This document shows positions 14,498 through 23,496 of a DNA stretch of 64,000 bases, piece after piece. Both the position numbers and the translations under genes were made by a program. The DNA comes from Micromonospora costi (GTDB lineage Bacteria; Actinomycetota; Actinomycetes; Mycobacteriales; Micromonosporaceae), in NCBI RefSeq assembly GCF_003626655.1, contig NZ_RBAN01000001.1, forward strand, positions 2,046,001 through 2,110,000, read 5' to 3'. Under the pieces are notes generated by a model. That model made no database searches. It saw nothing but the letters and a program-made list of their open reading frames with translations, and was not told the DNA's origin. The stretch's first letter is position 1, and every line of letters starts with the position of its first letter.

Positions 14498-16231
14498 GTG
14501 ACCGATGATCACTCCCGCCCCGACGAGCCGGCCGCGCATCCGGACGGTGAGCGGGCGGCCCCCCGGCCACGGACCACGGACCCGCTGGAGCTGGGCTTCA
14601 CCCCGCGCAAGCCGGTCCCCTGGCTCGCGCCGTTCCTGCTCATCAGCACTGGCATCCGTACGCTTCTCGCCATGCTCTTCGGGGCGTACCTCGACAAGCG
14701 GGAGCTGCAGAACTCCCTCGACGCCCGCATCGAGCGGCAGGTCGGGCCCGACGGCGGGCTCTGGCTGGACTACGTGGCTGACCTGGGCGACGGCTTCAAC
14801 GCCACGTACTCGATCGCCTACCTGCTCGCCCAGCCCGAGCTGGAGGTCGACGGGCACCGGCTGCCGCGCGCGCAGACCCTGGTGATGGGTGGCGACCAGG
14901 TCTACCCGTCGGCCGCCTACGAGGCGTACGAGGACCGGTGCAAGGGGCCCTACCAGGCGGCGTTGCCGGTCACCCCGCCCGAGCGGCCCACCCTCTTCGC
15001 GGTGCCCGGCAACCACGACTGGTACGACGGCCTGACGGCCTTCCTGCGGCTCTTCGTCCGTTCCCGGGACCGGCACTTCGGCGGCTGGGGCACCGGCCAG
15101 TCGCGCTCTTACTTCGCCGTCGAGTTGCCGGGCGAGTGGTGGCTGCTGGGCCTGGACGACCAGTCGGGCTCCTACCTGGACGATCCGCAGCTCGCCTACT
15201 TCGACACGGTGGCGCAGAAGCTGGGCCCGCAGAGCCGGGTGATCCTGACGGTGCCGGCGCCGACGTGGGTCAAGGCCGTCGACCACCCCACGGCGTACGA
15301 CTCGATCGACTACTTCATCCGTACGATCGTCTCGCCCACCGGCGCGCAGGTGCGGCTGCTGGTCTCCGGCGACCTGCACCACTACGCCCGGTACGCGGGG
15401 CCGGATCGGCAGCTCGTCACCTGCGGCAGCGGCGGCGCCTACCTCTACCCCACACACAAGCTGCCCGAGCGGATAGAGGTGCCCCCGAAGGACACCCTCG
15501 CTCGCCGGGCCAGCCGCTCCCGCCCGTACGACCTGGTGGCGCGCTTCCCGGACGCGGCCCGCAGCCGGCGGTACGGCTGGGGCATCTTCCCCCGGCTGCC
15601 GCTGCGGAACCCGGGCTTCACCACGTTGCTCGGCACCCTGCACACCCTGCTGATGCTGTCGATGGCCGGCGTAGCGGCCAACCGGGTCGGCGCCACCGAG
15701 CAGCGTCTGTTCAGCGTGCCGCTCGTGCTGATGCTGGTGGTCACGCTGCTCGGGGCCGCGTTCTTCGCGAAGCCGCCGAGCGCGGGCGGCAAACGGCACG
15801 CCCGGCACTGGATCCTCGGTGTCACGCACGGCCTCGCCCACGTGGCGCTGGGCGCGGCGGGCACCTGGGTGTGGTTGCAGCTGCCGTTCTACGACTGGCC
15901 GTGGCCGCTGCCGGTGGTCGCCGCGGCGGTGCTCTACGGGCCGGTGAGCGGGCTGGTGGCGAGTCAGCTGGTGGCGGCGTACCTGCTGGTCGCCGGCTCG
16001 TTCGGGGTGAACCTCAACGAGCTGTTCGCCGGGCAGGGCATCGAGGACTCGAAGGCGTTCCTGCGCATGCGCATCGACCCGGACGGCACGTTGACCATCT
16101 ACCCGATCGGCGTCGACCGGGTCGCCCGCGGCTGGCAGGTCAACCCCGACCAGAGCCCGTCAGCCAGCTGGCTGACCCCGAAGACCCCGCTGACCCCCCA
16201 CCTGATCGAACCCCCGATCAAAGTCCCCTGA
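14498..16231 (+). CDS. Membrane-associated metallophosphoesterase
   Basis: A 577-residue protein. The N-terminal third to middle is a calcineurin-like phosphoesterase domain with the metal motifs LVMGGDQVYP, AVPGNHDWYDG and LLVSGDLHHYARY. It is followed by several membrane helices (TLLGTLHTLLMLSMAGVAANR, LFSVPLVLMLVVTLLGAAFFA, VTHGLAHVALGAAGTWVWLQLPF, LPVVAAAVLYGPVSGLVASQLVAAYLLVAG) and a soluble C-terminal tail with FLRMRIDPDGTLTIYPIGVDRV. The GTG at 14498 follows a palindrome; the long upstream extension is read-through of that repeat. It probably dephosphorylates a lipid- or surface-linked substrate; the substrate is unknown. Confidence 0.88.
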   Translation: MTDDHSRPDEPAAHPDGERAAPRPRTTDPLELGFTPRKPVPWLAPFLLISTGIRTLLAMLFGAYLDKRELQNSLDARIERQVGPDGGLWLDYVADLGDGFNATYSIAYLLAQPELEVDGHRLPRAQTLVMGGDQVYPSAAYEAYEDRCKGPYQAALPVTPPERPTLFAVPGNHDWYDGLTAFLRLFVRSRDRHFGGWGTGQSRSYFAVELPGEWWLLGLDDQSGSYLDDPQLAYFDTVAQKLGPQSRVILTVPAPTWVKAVDHPTAYDSIDYFIRTIVSPTGAQVRLLVSGDLHHYARYAGPDRQLVTCGSGGAYLYPTHKLPERIEVPPKDTLARRASRSRPYDLVARFPDAARSRRYGWGIFPRLPLRNPGFTTLLGTLHTLLMLSMAGVAANRVGATEQRLFSVPLVLMLVVTLLGAAFFAKPPSAGGKRHARHWILGVTHGLAHVALGAAGTWVWLQLPFYDWPWPLPVVAAAVLYGPVSGLVASQLVAAYLLVAGSFGVNLNELFAGQGIEDSKAFLRMRIDPDGTLTIYPIGVDRVARGWQVNPDQSPSASWLTPKTPLTPHLIEPPIKVP

Positions 16232-16294
16232 CCGAGCCACCCGACCCCCACACGGCCCGCCCGCGCGGCCGGCCCTGCCCGGCTGGCCTCGTCC

Positions 16295-16355
16295 GTTGAT
16301 CATGAAGTTATTGCTCCGACACGCCGACGCGACGGGCAATAACTTCATGATCAAC
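16295..16355. repeat. Perfect 19-bp inverted repeat between convergent genes
   Basis: GTTGATCATGAAGTTATTG (16295-16313) is exactly complementary to 16337-16355, with a 23-base GC-rich loop. It is AT-rich against a high-GC background and sits midway between the stop codons of the phosphoesterase and the Ig-repeat protein. It could be a bidirectional terminator or a second class of dispersed repeat. Confidence 0.8.
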
Positions 16356-16446
16356 GGGGGGAGTGGGCGAGGTGGCGGGCGCTGGCCGCCACCCCGGACC
16401 CGTCGCGGGGGACGCACTCCGTGAGGTACGCCCCCCGCAGGTCAGG

Positions 16447-19353
16447 TCAGGGCGCCACGTAGAAGCTGTAGGACGTGGTGTCCGTCCAGGTGCCGTCGGC
16501 GAGCCGGCCACGCACCGTCATCGTGTAGCCGGTCCAGTACGGCGGCGTCCAGGTGACCGTCGCCGTGCCGTCGATGGCTGGCACGGTCCGGGCGTCGTCC
16601 TCACCGACCTGGAACTCGAATTCGACAATCCCGGCGGTGCCGCCGCTGAAGGTGAAACGACCGGCCTGGCCAGCGCCGCCGCTCCAGCTACCCGCCGGGT
16701 ACTCGGCCGAGGTTACCCGCGGCGCGGTGCCAACTTCGAAGGAGAATTCGGTCGCGGGCGACACTTCCCCGTTACGCAGCACTTGGCGCACGGAGAGGGT
16801 GTTCGTCCCGTTCCGGTCCGGGGTCAGGGTGAACGTCGTGCCGGTTCCGTCGGTGCTCGCGGCCAGGGTCTGCTCCGGGCCGTCGTTGAGCTGGTACCGG
16901 TACTCGGTGACGTCCCGGAAGAGCTCCGTCCAGAAGGTCATCGACCCGGGTACGCCGATGCCGCCGTTGATGCCCCACTCGTTGTAGTACCCGTACACAG
17001 TGACCTTGTCGCTCTTGACGATGAATGCGTACGTCCGGGTCTGGGAACTGGTGCCGTCTGCACCGTGGCTGGTGACCTCCAGCGTCTGGTACCCGGCCAG
17101 GCCGGGCGTGTACCTCACGCTGGCGGTGCCGTCCGCGGCCGCGTCGACGCTCTGCTCGTCGCCGCCGTCGAAGCGGTACGTGTACCGCTGCACATCGGGC
17201 AGGCCAGGCTGGAAGGTGAAGGTGGCCTCCTTGCCGACACGACCGTCGACGCTGTCGGAGTCGTAGGTGGTGGATCGGACGACGGGCCCGGTCCAGACCT
17301 GGAAGGGCCACACCGCCGGCGGCGAAAGCTCGCCCGAGGCGTACCGGGAGCGGACTGTCACCTGCCGCTCGCCCGCGCGGTCCGGAGTCCACGTCACTCG
17401 GGCCGACCCGTACTCCGCCGCTACCGTCCGCTCGACCTCGCCGTCGAACTGGTACACGAACTCCGTCACATCCGGCATCGCGGTGTCGAACGAGAATTCG
17501 ATGGGCAGCCCGAGGCCGTCGCGGCGGGGCCAACTGACCAGGTTTCCGGAGTAGACCGTGGGCCTGTTGTCGATGACCGAGAACTCGTACGACCGTGGCG
17601 CGGAAAGGGAGCCGTCAGCGCGCTCCGACCGGACGTACAGGGTGTACCAGTTCGCCTGCTGCGGTGTCCACGGCACGGTGGCCGTGCCGTCCGCCGCAGC
17701 CGCCACCCGGATCGGCTCCTCGTAATCGAACGAGTAGCGGTAGGCCACCACGTCGGTGGTACGCGGACGGAAGGTGAAGCTGCCCTCCCGGCCGACCACC
17801 CCGTCGTGCTCCGGGAAGGCGAAGTCCGCCGACTCGACGGTCGGCGCGTCGTTCACCAGCACGTTGTCCGTCGCCACCCCGGACAGCTGGTCACCTACGT
17901 AGGCGGCGACGGTCAGCTTGTAGGTGGCGGAGTCGGGGAAGACGAGTTCGACGGTGGCGGCGCCCGCCGACGCGGGAACCCGGGTCTCGGCACCCTCCCC
18001 GACGCGGTAGCCGAAGCTGGTCACCTCGGTCACCGGCGAGCGCATGGTCAACGTGCTGGGCAGCCGGGTACCGGCCACCTCGACCCGGATCTCCGGCTCG
18101 GTGTCGCGCACCATGAACTCGTACACACGGACGGGCGAGGCGTTGCCGACCGGGTCGACCGCCGTGACCTCGAACCGGACGGGCCCGCTGCGTCGCGGCG
18201 TCCAGGTGGCCTCGGCGGCGGCGCCAGGCGTCGGGGCGTCAACCCGCATGTCCATGCCGGTGCTCGTGTCGTACAGGCGGTAGCTGGTGACGTCGGTGTC
18301 GCCACCGGCGTCGAGGCGGAAGGTTCCGGGCACGCCGACGCCGCCGGACCCGGGCCAGTCACGGCCGGCCGGGTAGTCGGTGGAGCTGACCTCGGGGGCC
18401 TGCGCCGGCGGCTGCCGGTCCACTCGTACGTAGCAGGGCGCGGCCCAGTCGGAGTAGCCGTCCCCGTCGAAGCTCCGGGCGGTCCAGGCGACGACGGTAC
18501 CGTGCGGATAGCTCGACATGTCCCACTCGGTGCGGTGCTCCTGACCGCCGCCGTAGCTGCCGCCGCCCCTCTCGGTGCGCTGGTCCGGCTGGTCCACCGG
18601 CCACGCGGCGAATGTGACGTCGACCCATTCGTTCTGGTCCGGGTCGCTGGCTTTCGCCGCGAAGGTCGTGGACCTGCCGACGGCCACCGGATGCGTCGCG
18701 TCGCCGCAGCCCCGACCCGGGTAGACCGAGAGGGCACCGACGGTCGGCAGGCCATTGTGCTGGACGCTGAGAGTGGGCCGGTACCACAACCAACGGCTGA
18801 GAGAACGGTCCCGCTCGGCCTCCGCGCTCAACCGCAGTTCAAGGTGGAGCGCTTTCTCGCCGCGGGCGAGGGCGGCGTGGACGGCGTCGGCCAGATCCTG
18901 GGCGAGCGGGCCGGAGCACTCGCGGCCGGCGCCGGCATCGATCGTGCCCAGTCTCTCCAGCTCGGCCGGCGGGTTCTTCCATGAGTTTCCGCTGGTGAAG
19001 GCGGCGGTACGCCACAACTCGACCGACGCGCCCTTCGTGCAGTCGGTGACCTTCTTCTCGCGGGCGACCAGGTCGACGTCGAGCAACTGCCGACCGGCGA
19101 GGGAACTGAGATCGAGCGTGAAGTAGAAGCGGGATGTGTGCGCGTTCTCTTCGGCGTCCAGCCAACGGCCGACCGGCGCGTCGGCCTGGGCGCCGACGAC
19201 GGCCTGGTGCGGCCTGCTGGAGTCGGTGTACGCCCAGCTCGACGCTGGAATCTGACTGTAGCTGTAGGCGTGGACCGGGCTGGGGACGGCGAGTGCGCCA
19301 CCGGTCGCGACGGTCACCGCCACTGTGGTGGCGAGCAGCCTTCGACGAAACAC
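16447..19353 (-). CDS. Secreted multi-repeat Ig-like protein
   Basis: A 968-residue secreted protein. Residues 1-29 form a signal peptide (MFRRRLLATTVAVTVATGG...VHAYS). Residues 30-200 look like a beta-sandwich stalk domain (SSWAYTDSSRP...RFYFTLDLSSLAGRQLLDVDLVAREK). From about residue 210 to the end come roughly seven to eight Ig/FN3-like repeats of ~90 residues. Each repeat contains a GxxGxFTF strand, a 'VxxYRYxFDGxE' strand and 'DGTAxVxWTP...YTLxVRSxxADGxxS'. No enzymatic domain is visible. A GGAGG lies 12 bp before the GTG at 19353. Adhesion or a structural extracellular role is likely. Confidence 0.88.
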   Translation of the reverse strand: MFRRRLLATTVAVTVATGGALAVPSPVHAYSYSQIPASSWAYTDSSRPHQAVVGAQADAPVGRWLDAEENAHTSRFYFTLDLSSLAGRQLLDVDLVAREKKVTDCTKGASVELWRTAAFTSGNSWKNPPAELERLGTIDAGAGRECSGPLAQDLADAVHAALARGEKALHLELRLSAEAERDRSLSRWLWYRPTLSVQHNGLPTVGALSVYPGRGCGDATHPVAVGRSTTFAAKASDPDQNEWVDVTFAAWPVDQPDQRTERGGGSYGGGQEHRTEWDMSSYPHGTVVAWTARSFDGDGYSDWAAPCYVRVDRQPPAQAPEVSSTDYPAGRDWPGSGGVGVPGTFRLDAGGDTDVTSYRLYDTSTGMDMRVDAPTPGAAAEATWTPRRSGPVRFEVTAVDPVGNASPVRVYEFMVRDTEPEIRVEVAGTRLPSTLTMRSPVTEVTSFGYRVGEGAETRVPASAGAATVELVFPDSATYKLTVAAYVGDQLSGVATDNVLVNDAPTVESADFAFPEHDGVVGREGSFTFRPRTTDVVAYRYSFDYEEPIRVAAAADGTATVPWTPQQANWYTLYVRSERADGSLSAPRSYEFSVIDNRPTVYSGNLVSWPRRDGLGLPIEFSFDTAMPDVTEFVYQFDGEVERTVAAEYGSARVTWTPDRAGERQVTVRSRYASGELSPPAVWPFQVWTGPVVRSTTYDSDSVDGRVGKEATFTFQPGLPDVQRYTYRFDGGDEQSVDAAADGTASVRYTPGLAGYQTLEVTSHGADGTSSQTRTYAFIVKSDKVTVYGYYNEWGINGGIGVPGSMTFWTELFRDVTEYRYQLNDGPEQTLAASTDGTGTTFTLTPDRNGTNTLSVRQVLRNGEVSPATEFSFEVGTAPRVTSAEYPAGSWSGGAGQAGRFTFSGGTAGIVEFEFQVGEDDARTVPAIDGTATVTWTPPYWTGYTMTVRGRLADGTWTDTTSYSFYVAP

Positions 19354-19578
19354 TGTGGATGAACCTCCGGGAGGGCATCGGCGTGGATCACGCCGGAGGT
19401 GCCGACGTTAATGATCGACAACCGTTCCCGCTGTCCCCGATGCTCACCGTTCAGGCGATGTCCCCTCGGCCGAGTGGGTGGAAACGCGACTCAGAGCCGG
19501 GGTGGCTGCAGCCGCGCCGGCCGAAGCCGACGGCATTGCGCGCGACGACGCCCGCTGGGCGGGGGAGAGTGGGCGGCG

Positions 19579-20418
19579 TCAGCCGTTGTAGTGCTGGTCG
19601 TGGGCGCGGCGGGAGCCGCAGACGTCGGCGCGGGAGCACATGGAGCGCGAGCCGTCGGCGTCGAGCCGGACGAGCACCGCGTCTCGTGGCACGTTGTGCC
19701 CGACCACCCGACCACTGCCCTCCGGTGTGGTGACCCGCTCGCCGGTCGCCGGGGCCGACTCCTGGAACCGCTGGTAGAGCGGGTGCTCGTACTTGAGGCA
19801 GCACATGAGCCGGCCGCACGCCCCGGAGATCCGCAACGGGTTGAGCGGCAGGTCCTGGTCCTTCGCCATGCGGATGGTCACCGGTTCGAAGTCGGTGAGG
19901 AACGTCGCGCAGCAGAGGTCCCGCCCGCAGGAGCCGATGCCGCCCTGCACGCGCGCCGAGTCGCGGGCGGAGAGCTGGCGCAGCTCGACCCGGCAGTGCA
20001 GGGTGGCGCCCAGGTCGCGGACCAGCGACCGGAAGTCCACCCGGTGCGGGGCCGTGAAGTAGACGGTTGTCCGCTCGCCGCCGCCCTCGCCGGAGCCGAG
20101 CACGTGGTCGACGGCCACCACCTTCATGGGCAGGCCGTGTGCCCGGATCAGGCGCTTGGCGGCCACCTTCGCCTCCGCCTTGCGCCGGCGCAGCGCCTCG
20201 TCACGCTGGAGGTCCTGCTCGTCGGCCATGCCGGCCAGCCGGGGGAACCCGTCGGTCTCCTCGGTGACCCACTGCGCGGCCCAGACGCACTCCGCCACCT
20301 CGGGCCCGTCGTCCGTGGGCACCAGCACCTTGTCGCCGACCTGCGGTCGCAGCTCGCCCGGGTCCAGGTAGTAGAGGCGCCCGTACCGGTTGAAACTGAC
20401 CGCGCAGAGCATGCCCAT
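19579..20418 (-). CDS. ricT: PSP1-domain protein RicT
   Basis: A 279-residue PSP1/RicT (YaaT) protein. The PSP1 core runs from residue 60 to 150 (DLQRDEALRRRKAEAKVAAKRLIRAHGLPMKVVAVDHVL...TVYFTAPHRVDFRSLVRDLGATLHCRVELRQL). The conserved cysteine patch GIGSCGRDLCCATFL and ISGACGRLMCCLKYEHPLY is present; in Bacillus these cysteines take part in Fe-S binding of the RicA-F-T complex that assists RNase Y. In actinobacteria the gene usually follows holB, as here, but with a three-gene insertion between. The start MGMLCAVSF matches the family N-terminus. Confidence 0.93.
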   Translation of the reverse strand: MGMLCAVSFNRYGRLYYLDPGELRPQVGDKVLVPTDDGPEVAECVWAAQWVTEETDGFPRLAGMADEQDLQRDEALRRRKAEAKVAAKRLIRAHGLPMKVVAVDHVLGSGEGGGERTTVYFTAPHRVDFRSLVRDLGATLHCRVELRQLSARDSARVQGGIGSCGRDLCCATFLTDFEPVTIRMAKDQDLPLNPLRISGACGRLMCCLKYEHPLYQRFQESAPATGERVTTPEGSGRVVGHNVPRDAVLVRLDADGSRSMCSRADVCGSRRAHDQHYNG

Positions 20419-20750
20419 GCCCCCACCCTACGACGCACCGGCGGCTCGCGCCCCGCCGGGCGTCGCCGGACGACTACACCATGCAGCCATCCATGACCGT
20501 CGACTCGACCGACCCGCCGGTTGCCCCGTCGTGCCATTGGGCCTCGCCCGGACGGCTGAATCCGGGCCGGCACGGGCGACAAACGGGCGGCGGAAGCGTT
20601 GAGTGGACACCAGACCTGCGGGGGGTGCAGGGGGAAGCCACGGCGTCGCCGCCGGTGCCCGGCTCGTCCGGGCGCCCGAGCGCGACGCCGTCGGCTGTCC
20701 GGAGTTCTACCAGTTCCCCGGGTGGGTGGACGGCCCACGAAACGGGGGCG
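20419..20750. other. Intergenic stretch between ricT and the 227-aa gene
   Basis: There is no supportable gene in 332 bp. A minus-strand frame reads GELVELRTADGVALGRPDEPGTG but has no clear start, ribosome site or family. It should hold the ricT promoter. Confidence 0.5.
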
Positions 20751-21434
20751 TCACCAGCCGACGCGGGTGCCGGTGTCGTAGCGCGTCCGCCCGGCCACCG
20801 CCGGCCGCCAGGGCGACTCGGCGAGACTCGGCGCCCACTGCCGCACCAGCGTCTCGGCCCCGTCGTACGCAACGCAGAGCACCGCGAGCACCCGGGCGGC
20901 GATCTCGGCGGCCTCGACGCGCGGCCCGCCGGACGCCGGCCGGGACGCCCCACCGGCGGGGAGGGACGTGGCGGCGACGACGGCCACCGCCTCGGCCGAG
21001 CGGAGCACGTCGGCCAGCGCGCGGGCCAGCGCGAGCCGGCTGCCCTCCACCCAGTCGGCGAGCGCGTCGGCGTAGCCGGCGGTGGACTCGAGCCGCCCGA
21101 CCAGGCTCTCCGGGCCCTCGTCGAGGTGGTGCAGCAGGGCGGTGCGCGTCTGCCCGTACGCCTCGGCGCCCGGCCCGGACCACAGCACCGGGTCGGCCAG
21201 CGTCGCGGAGACGTCGTCGTAGCCGCGTACGAGCCGGCGGACCGTGTGCCCGGCACCGGCCAGCGGCTCCGGACGCAGGTCGAGGAACGCGCGCACCGCC
21301 TCGCCGGGGAGCACCTGCATCCGGCGCAGCAGCGGCCAGACGCGGTGCCCCTCCGGGGCCCCGGCAGCGAGCAGCGTGTCGACCCGGCGCAGCAGGTCGA
21401 GACCGGGCTCGGCGAGCCGGTCCAACGCGTCCAT
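20751..21434 (-). CDS. Unknown helical protein of a YbaB/EspC-like cassette (227 aa)
   Basis: A 227-residue alpha-helical, Ala/Leu/Arg-rich soluble protein: MDALDRLAEPGLDLLRRVDTLLAAGAPEGHRVWPLLRRMQVLPGEAVRAFLDLRPEPLAG opens it, WSGPGAEAYGQTRTALLHHLDEGPESLVGRLE is central, and the WxGPGAEAY element resembles the WxG turn of WXG100/T7SS substrates. It is the last of three coupled genes: its ATG overlaps the previous stop by one base (TGATG). It may be a T7SS-related substrate or its partner. No named family is recognised. Confidence 0.78.
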   Translation of the reverse strand: MDALDRLAEPGLDLLRRVDTLLAAGAPEGHRVWPLLRRMQVLPGEAVRAFLDLRPEPLAGAGHTVRRLVRGYDDVSATLADPVLWSGPGAEAYGQTRTALLHHLDEGPESLVGRLESTAGYADALADWVEGSRLALARALADVLRSAEAVAVVAATSLPAGGASRPASGGPRVEAAEIAARVLAVLCVAYDGAETLVRQWAPSLAESPWRPAVAGRTRYDTGTRVGW

Positions 21435-21739
21435 CACGCCTCCCCGACCAACCGCCGCCGCGCCGAGCGGTCGGCGTCGGAGTAGCCGTCGGCGGCCTCG
21501 CGTACGGCGGCGGCGCCGGCGCTCAACCGGACGGCGGCCGCCCGCGCCTCGCGGGACCGGTTGTCGGTGGCGGCCGTCCACTGCCGGTGCAGCGCCCGCC
21601 CGATCTCACCCGGGCGGCCCGGGGCGTCGGCGCCGAATGCGGCCTGTGGCGGGTCGCCCGCGGTGACCGTGTGGGAGAGCGTGGTGAGGGTGGCGCTCGC
21701 CTCGTCGAGGCGGGCGGCGAGGGTGCGCAGCACGTCCAT
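21434..21739 (-). CDS. EspC-like / WXG100-related small helical protein
   Basis: A 101-residue two-helix protein: MDVLRTLAARLDEASATLTTLSHTVTAG...GEIGRALHRQWTAATDNRSREARAAAVRLSAGAAAVREAADGYSDADRSARRRL. The layout (helix, turn, 'W', second helix, and a C-terminal YSDAD element close to the YxxxD/E secretion signal) is that of EspC-family type VII secretion targets. It starts one base after the YbaB-like gene stop (TGACATG) and overlaps the next gene, so the three are one coupled unit. No ESX ATPase gene lies in the window. Confidence 0.8.
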   Translation of the reverse strand: MDVLRTLAARLDEASATLTTLSHTVTAGDPPQAAFGADAPGRPGEIGRALHRQWTAATDNRSREARAAAVRLSAGAAAVREAADGYSDADRSARRRLVGEA

Positions 21740-21740
21740 G

Positions 21741-22070
21741 TCAGGCTCCCGCCAGCGGCCGGTAGGCGGCGAAGGTCTCGTTGTGCAGCTTCTCCCGGGC
21801 CCACTCGGCGGCGTCGGCCGCGGCCGTGACCGCCGCCCGCACCGAGCCGGCCACGTCGCGCGGGTTGCGGGCGTGCAGCGGGCCGAGGAAGCGGACGTCG
21901 GTGATCCGGCCGCCCGCGGTCACCACCACCTCGACCAGCCCGTCGGGCGAGCGCACGGTGACCTCCACCGTCGACACCGCCTGGTCGAACTCGGCCTGGA
22001 GGGACTCGATCCGGCGGTAGCGCCGCACCGCCTCCTCGATCCAGACCTCGTCGATCTCGCCACGCGGCAT
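21741..22070 (-). CDS. YbaB/EbfC-family protein
   Basis: A 109-residue protein of the YbaB/EbfC fold: the long helix EAVRRYRRIESLQAEFDQAVSTVEVTV, the beta pair SPDGLVEVVVTAGGRITDVRFLG and the closing helix VAGSVRAAVTAAADAAEWAREKLHNE. The classical YbaB next to recR is a nucleoid protein. Copies placed beside EspC/WXG genes in actinobacteria are a separate group of unknown role. The ATG at 22070 (MPRGEIDEVW) is preferred to a longer frame. It heads the three-gene cassette. Confidence 0.85.
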   Translation of the reverse strand: MPRGEIDEVWIEEAVRRYRRIESLQAEFDQAVSTVEVTVRSPDGLVEVVVTAGGRITDVRFLGPLHARNPRDVAGSVRAAVTAAADAAEWAREKLHNETFAAYRPLAGA

Positions 22071-22242
22071 CGGCCGACCCCTCCCCGGGCTGATCCTCAC
22101 TGAGCGTGGTGGAACCGTCACCACGACATTCCGGGACCGTACCGTATGGGAATCGCAGCTGTCGATGCCTGTGGACGACCGGTCCGGCCCGCGGGACCCA
22201 CGGGAAGGAGCGGCGCGTCGGCGGGACGACCGGGACGGACGG

Positions 22243-23496
22243 TCAGCCCCGCCACAGGGCGAGCATCATCGCCTCGACGGCGATCCGCGGCTTCACGTTC
22301 GCCTCGATGGCCGCCCGGCACGCGAGCACCGCCTCGAGACGGCGCAGCGCACCCTCGGCGTCCCACTTCTGCGCCCCGGCGCCGGCCATCGCGGCGGTGT
22401 CGGTGTGCACGGGCTCCACGGGGGCGCGCAGCGCCATGACGAGCGCGTCCCGGTAGAAGCCGGCGAGGTCCACGAGGGCCCGGTCCAACGCGTCGCGCTG
22501 GGCCCGGGTGGCCCGCGACTTCTGCCGCTTCTCCAGGTCCTTGAGCTGCCCGGCGGCCCCCCGGATGGCGCCCGCGGCGCCCCGGCCGGTGCCACCGGCG
22601 CCGAGCGCCGTCTCCAGCGCCGCCCGCTCGGCGGCGTCGGCCTCCGCCACCGACGCCTCGGCCTCCGCCTCGGCCGCCTCGATGAGCGCGGACGCCGCGT
22701 CGAAGGCCGCGCCCACACCGGTGAGCCGGCGCGGGACGGCGAGCACGGCCTCGCGCCGCTTGCGGGCCTCCGGGTCACGGGCCAGCCGCCGGGCCCGCCC
22801 CACGTGCCCCTGCGCGGCCGCGGCGGCCCACTGCGCCACGTCGGGTGCGATGCCGTCGCGGCGGGCCAGCACCTCGGCCACCGCAGCCGCCGGCGGCTGC
22901 CGCAGCGGTACGAGCCGGCAGCGCGACCGGATCGTCACCGAGATGTCGTCCGGGTGGGTGGACGGTGCGCAGAGCAGGAAGACCGTACGCGGTGGGGGCT
23001 CCTCGATCGCCTTGAGCAGCGCGTTGCCGGCGGCCTCGGTGAGCCGGTCGGCGTCCTCGATGATCACCACCTGCCAGCGCCCGCCGGACGGGGTGCTCGC
23101 GGCACGCAGCACCAGCGCCCGCATCTCGCCGACACCGATGGAGAGCCCCTCCGGCACGACGAGCCGGACGTCGGCGTGGGTGCCGGCCATGGTCGTGTGG
23201 CAGCCGGGGCACTCCCCGCAGCCCGTCCCGTACGCGCACTGGAGGGCCGCGGCGAACGCCCGCGCGGCCACCGAGCGCCCGGACCCCGGCGGGCCCGTGA
23301 AGATCCAGGCGTGGGTCATGCCGGCGCCCGGGTCGCCACCCGGCGTGCCGTCACCGGGCGGCAGGCCGAGGCCGGCGGGGGCGAGCATGCGTTCGCCGGC
23401 CGCGTGCCGCAGCACGGTGGCCGCCGCCGCGGCGGCGCGGCGCAGGGTCGCGACCGCCTCGTCCTGGCCGACCAGGTCGGCGAAGACGTCGGGCAT
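22243..23496 (-). CDS. holB: DNA polymerase III subunit delta'
   Basis: A 417-residue clamp-loader subunit. VFADLVGQDEAVATLRRAA opens the AAA+ domain, and the P-loop is GPPGSGRS, with Arg in place of Lys as is usual for non-hydrolysing delta'. The zinc module is CAYGTGCGECPGCHTTMAG. VVIIEDADRLTEAAGNALLKAIEEPPPRTVFLL is the sensor region and SRCRLVPLR carries the arginine finger-like SRC motif. A coiled Ala/Glu-rich linker precedes the C-terminal collar helices. The ATG overlaps the tmk stop by one base (TGATG), giving a tmk-holB operon. Confidence 0.95.
   Translation of the reverse strand: MPDVFADLVGQDEAVATLRRAAAAAATVLRHAAGERMLAPAGLGLPPGDGTPGGDPGAGMTHAWIFTGPPGSGRSVAARAFAAALQCAYGTGCGECPGCHTTMAGTHADVRLVVPEGLSIGVGEMRALVLRAASTPSGGRWQVVIIEDADRLTEAAGNALLKAIEEPPPRTVFLLCAPSTHPDDISVTIRSRCRLVPLRQPPAAAVAEVLARRDGIAPDVAQWAAAAAQGHVGRARRLARDPEARKRREAVLAVPRRLTGVGAAFDAASALIEAAEAEAEASVAEADAAERAALETALGAGGTGRGAAGAIRGAAGQLKDLEKRQKSRATRAQRDALDRALVDLAGFYRDALVMALRAPVEPVHTDTAAMAGAGAQKWDAEGALRRLEAVLACRAAIEANVKPRIAVEAMMLALWRG

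Noticed and set aside
16295..16355. loxP-like recombination site
   Set aside because: The arms contain ATAACTTC, but the spacer is 23 bases of GC-rich sequence and the arm is 19 bp; there is no recombinase nearby.
20474..20750. Minus-strand frame GELVELRTADGVALGRPDEPGTG
   Set aside because: No start codon with ribosome site, no family, and it continues into the shadow of the 227-aa gene.
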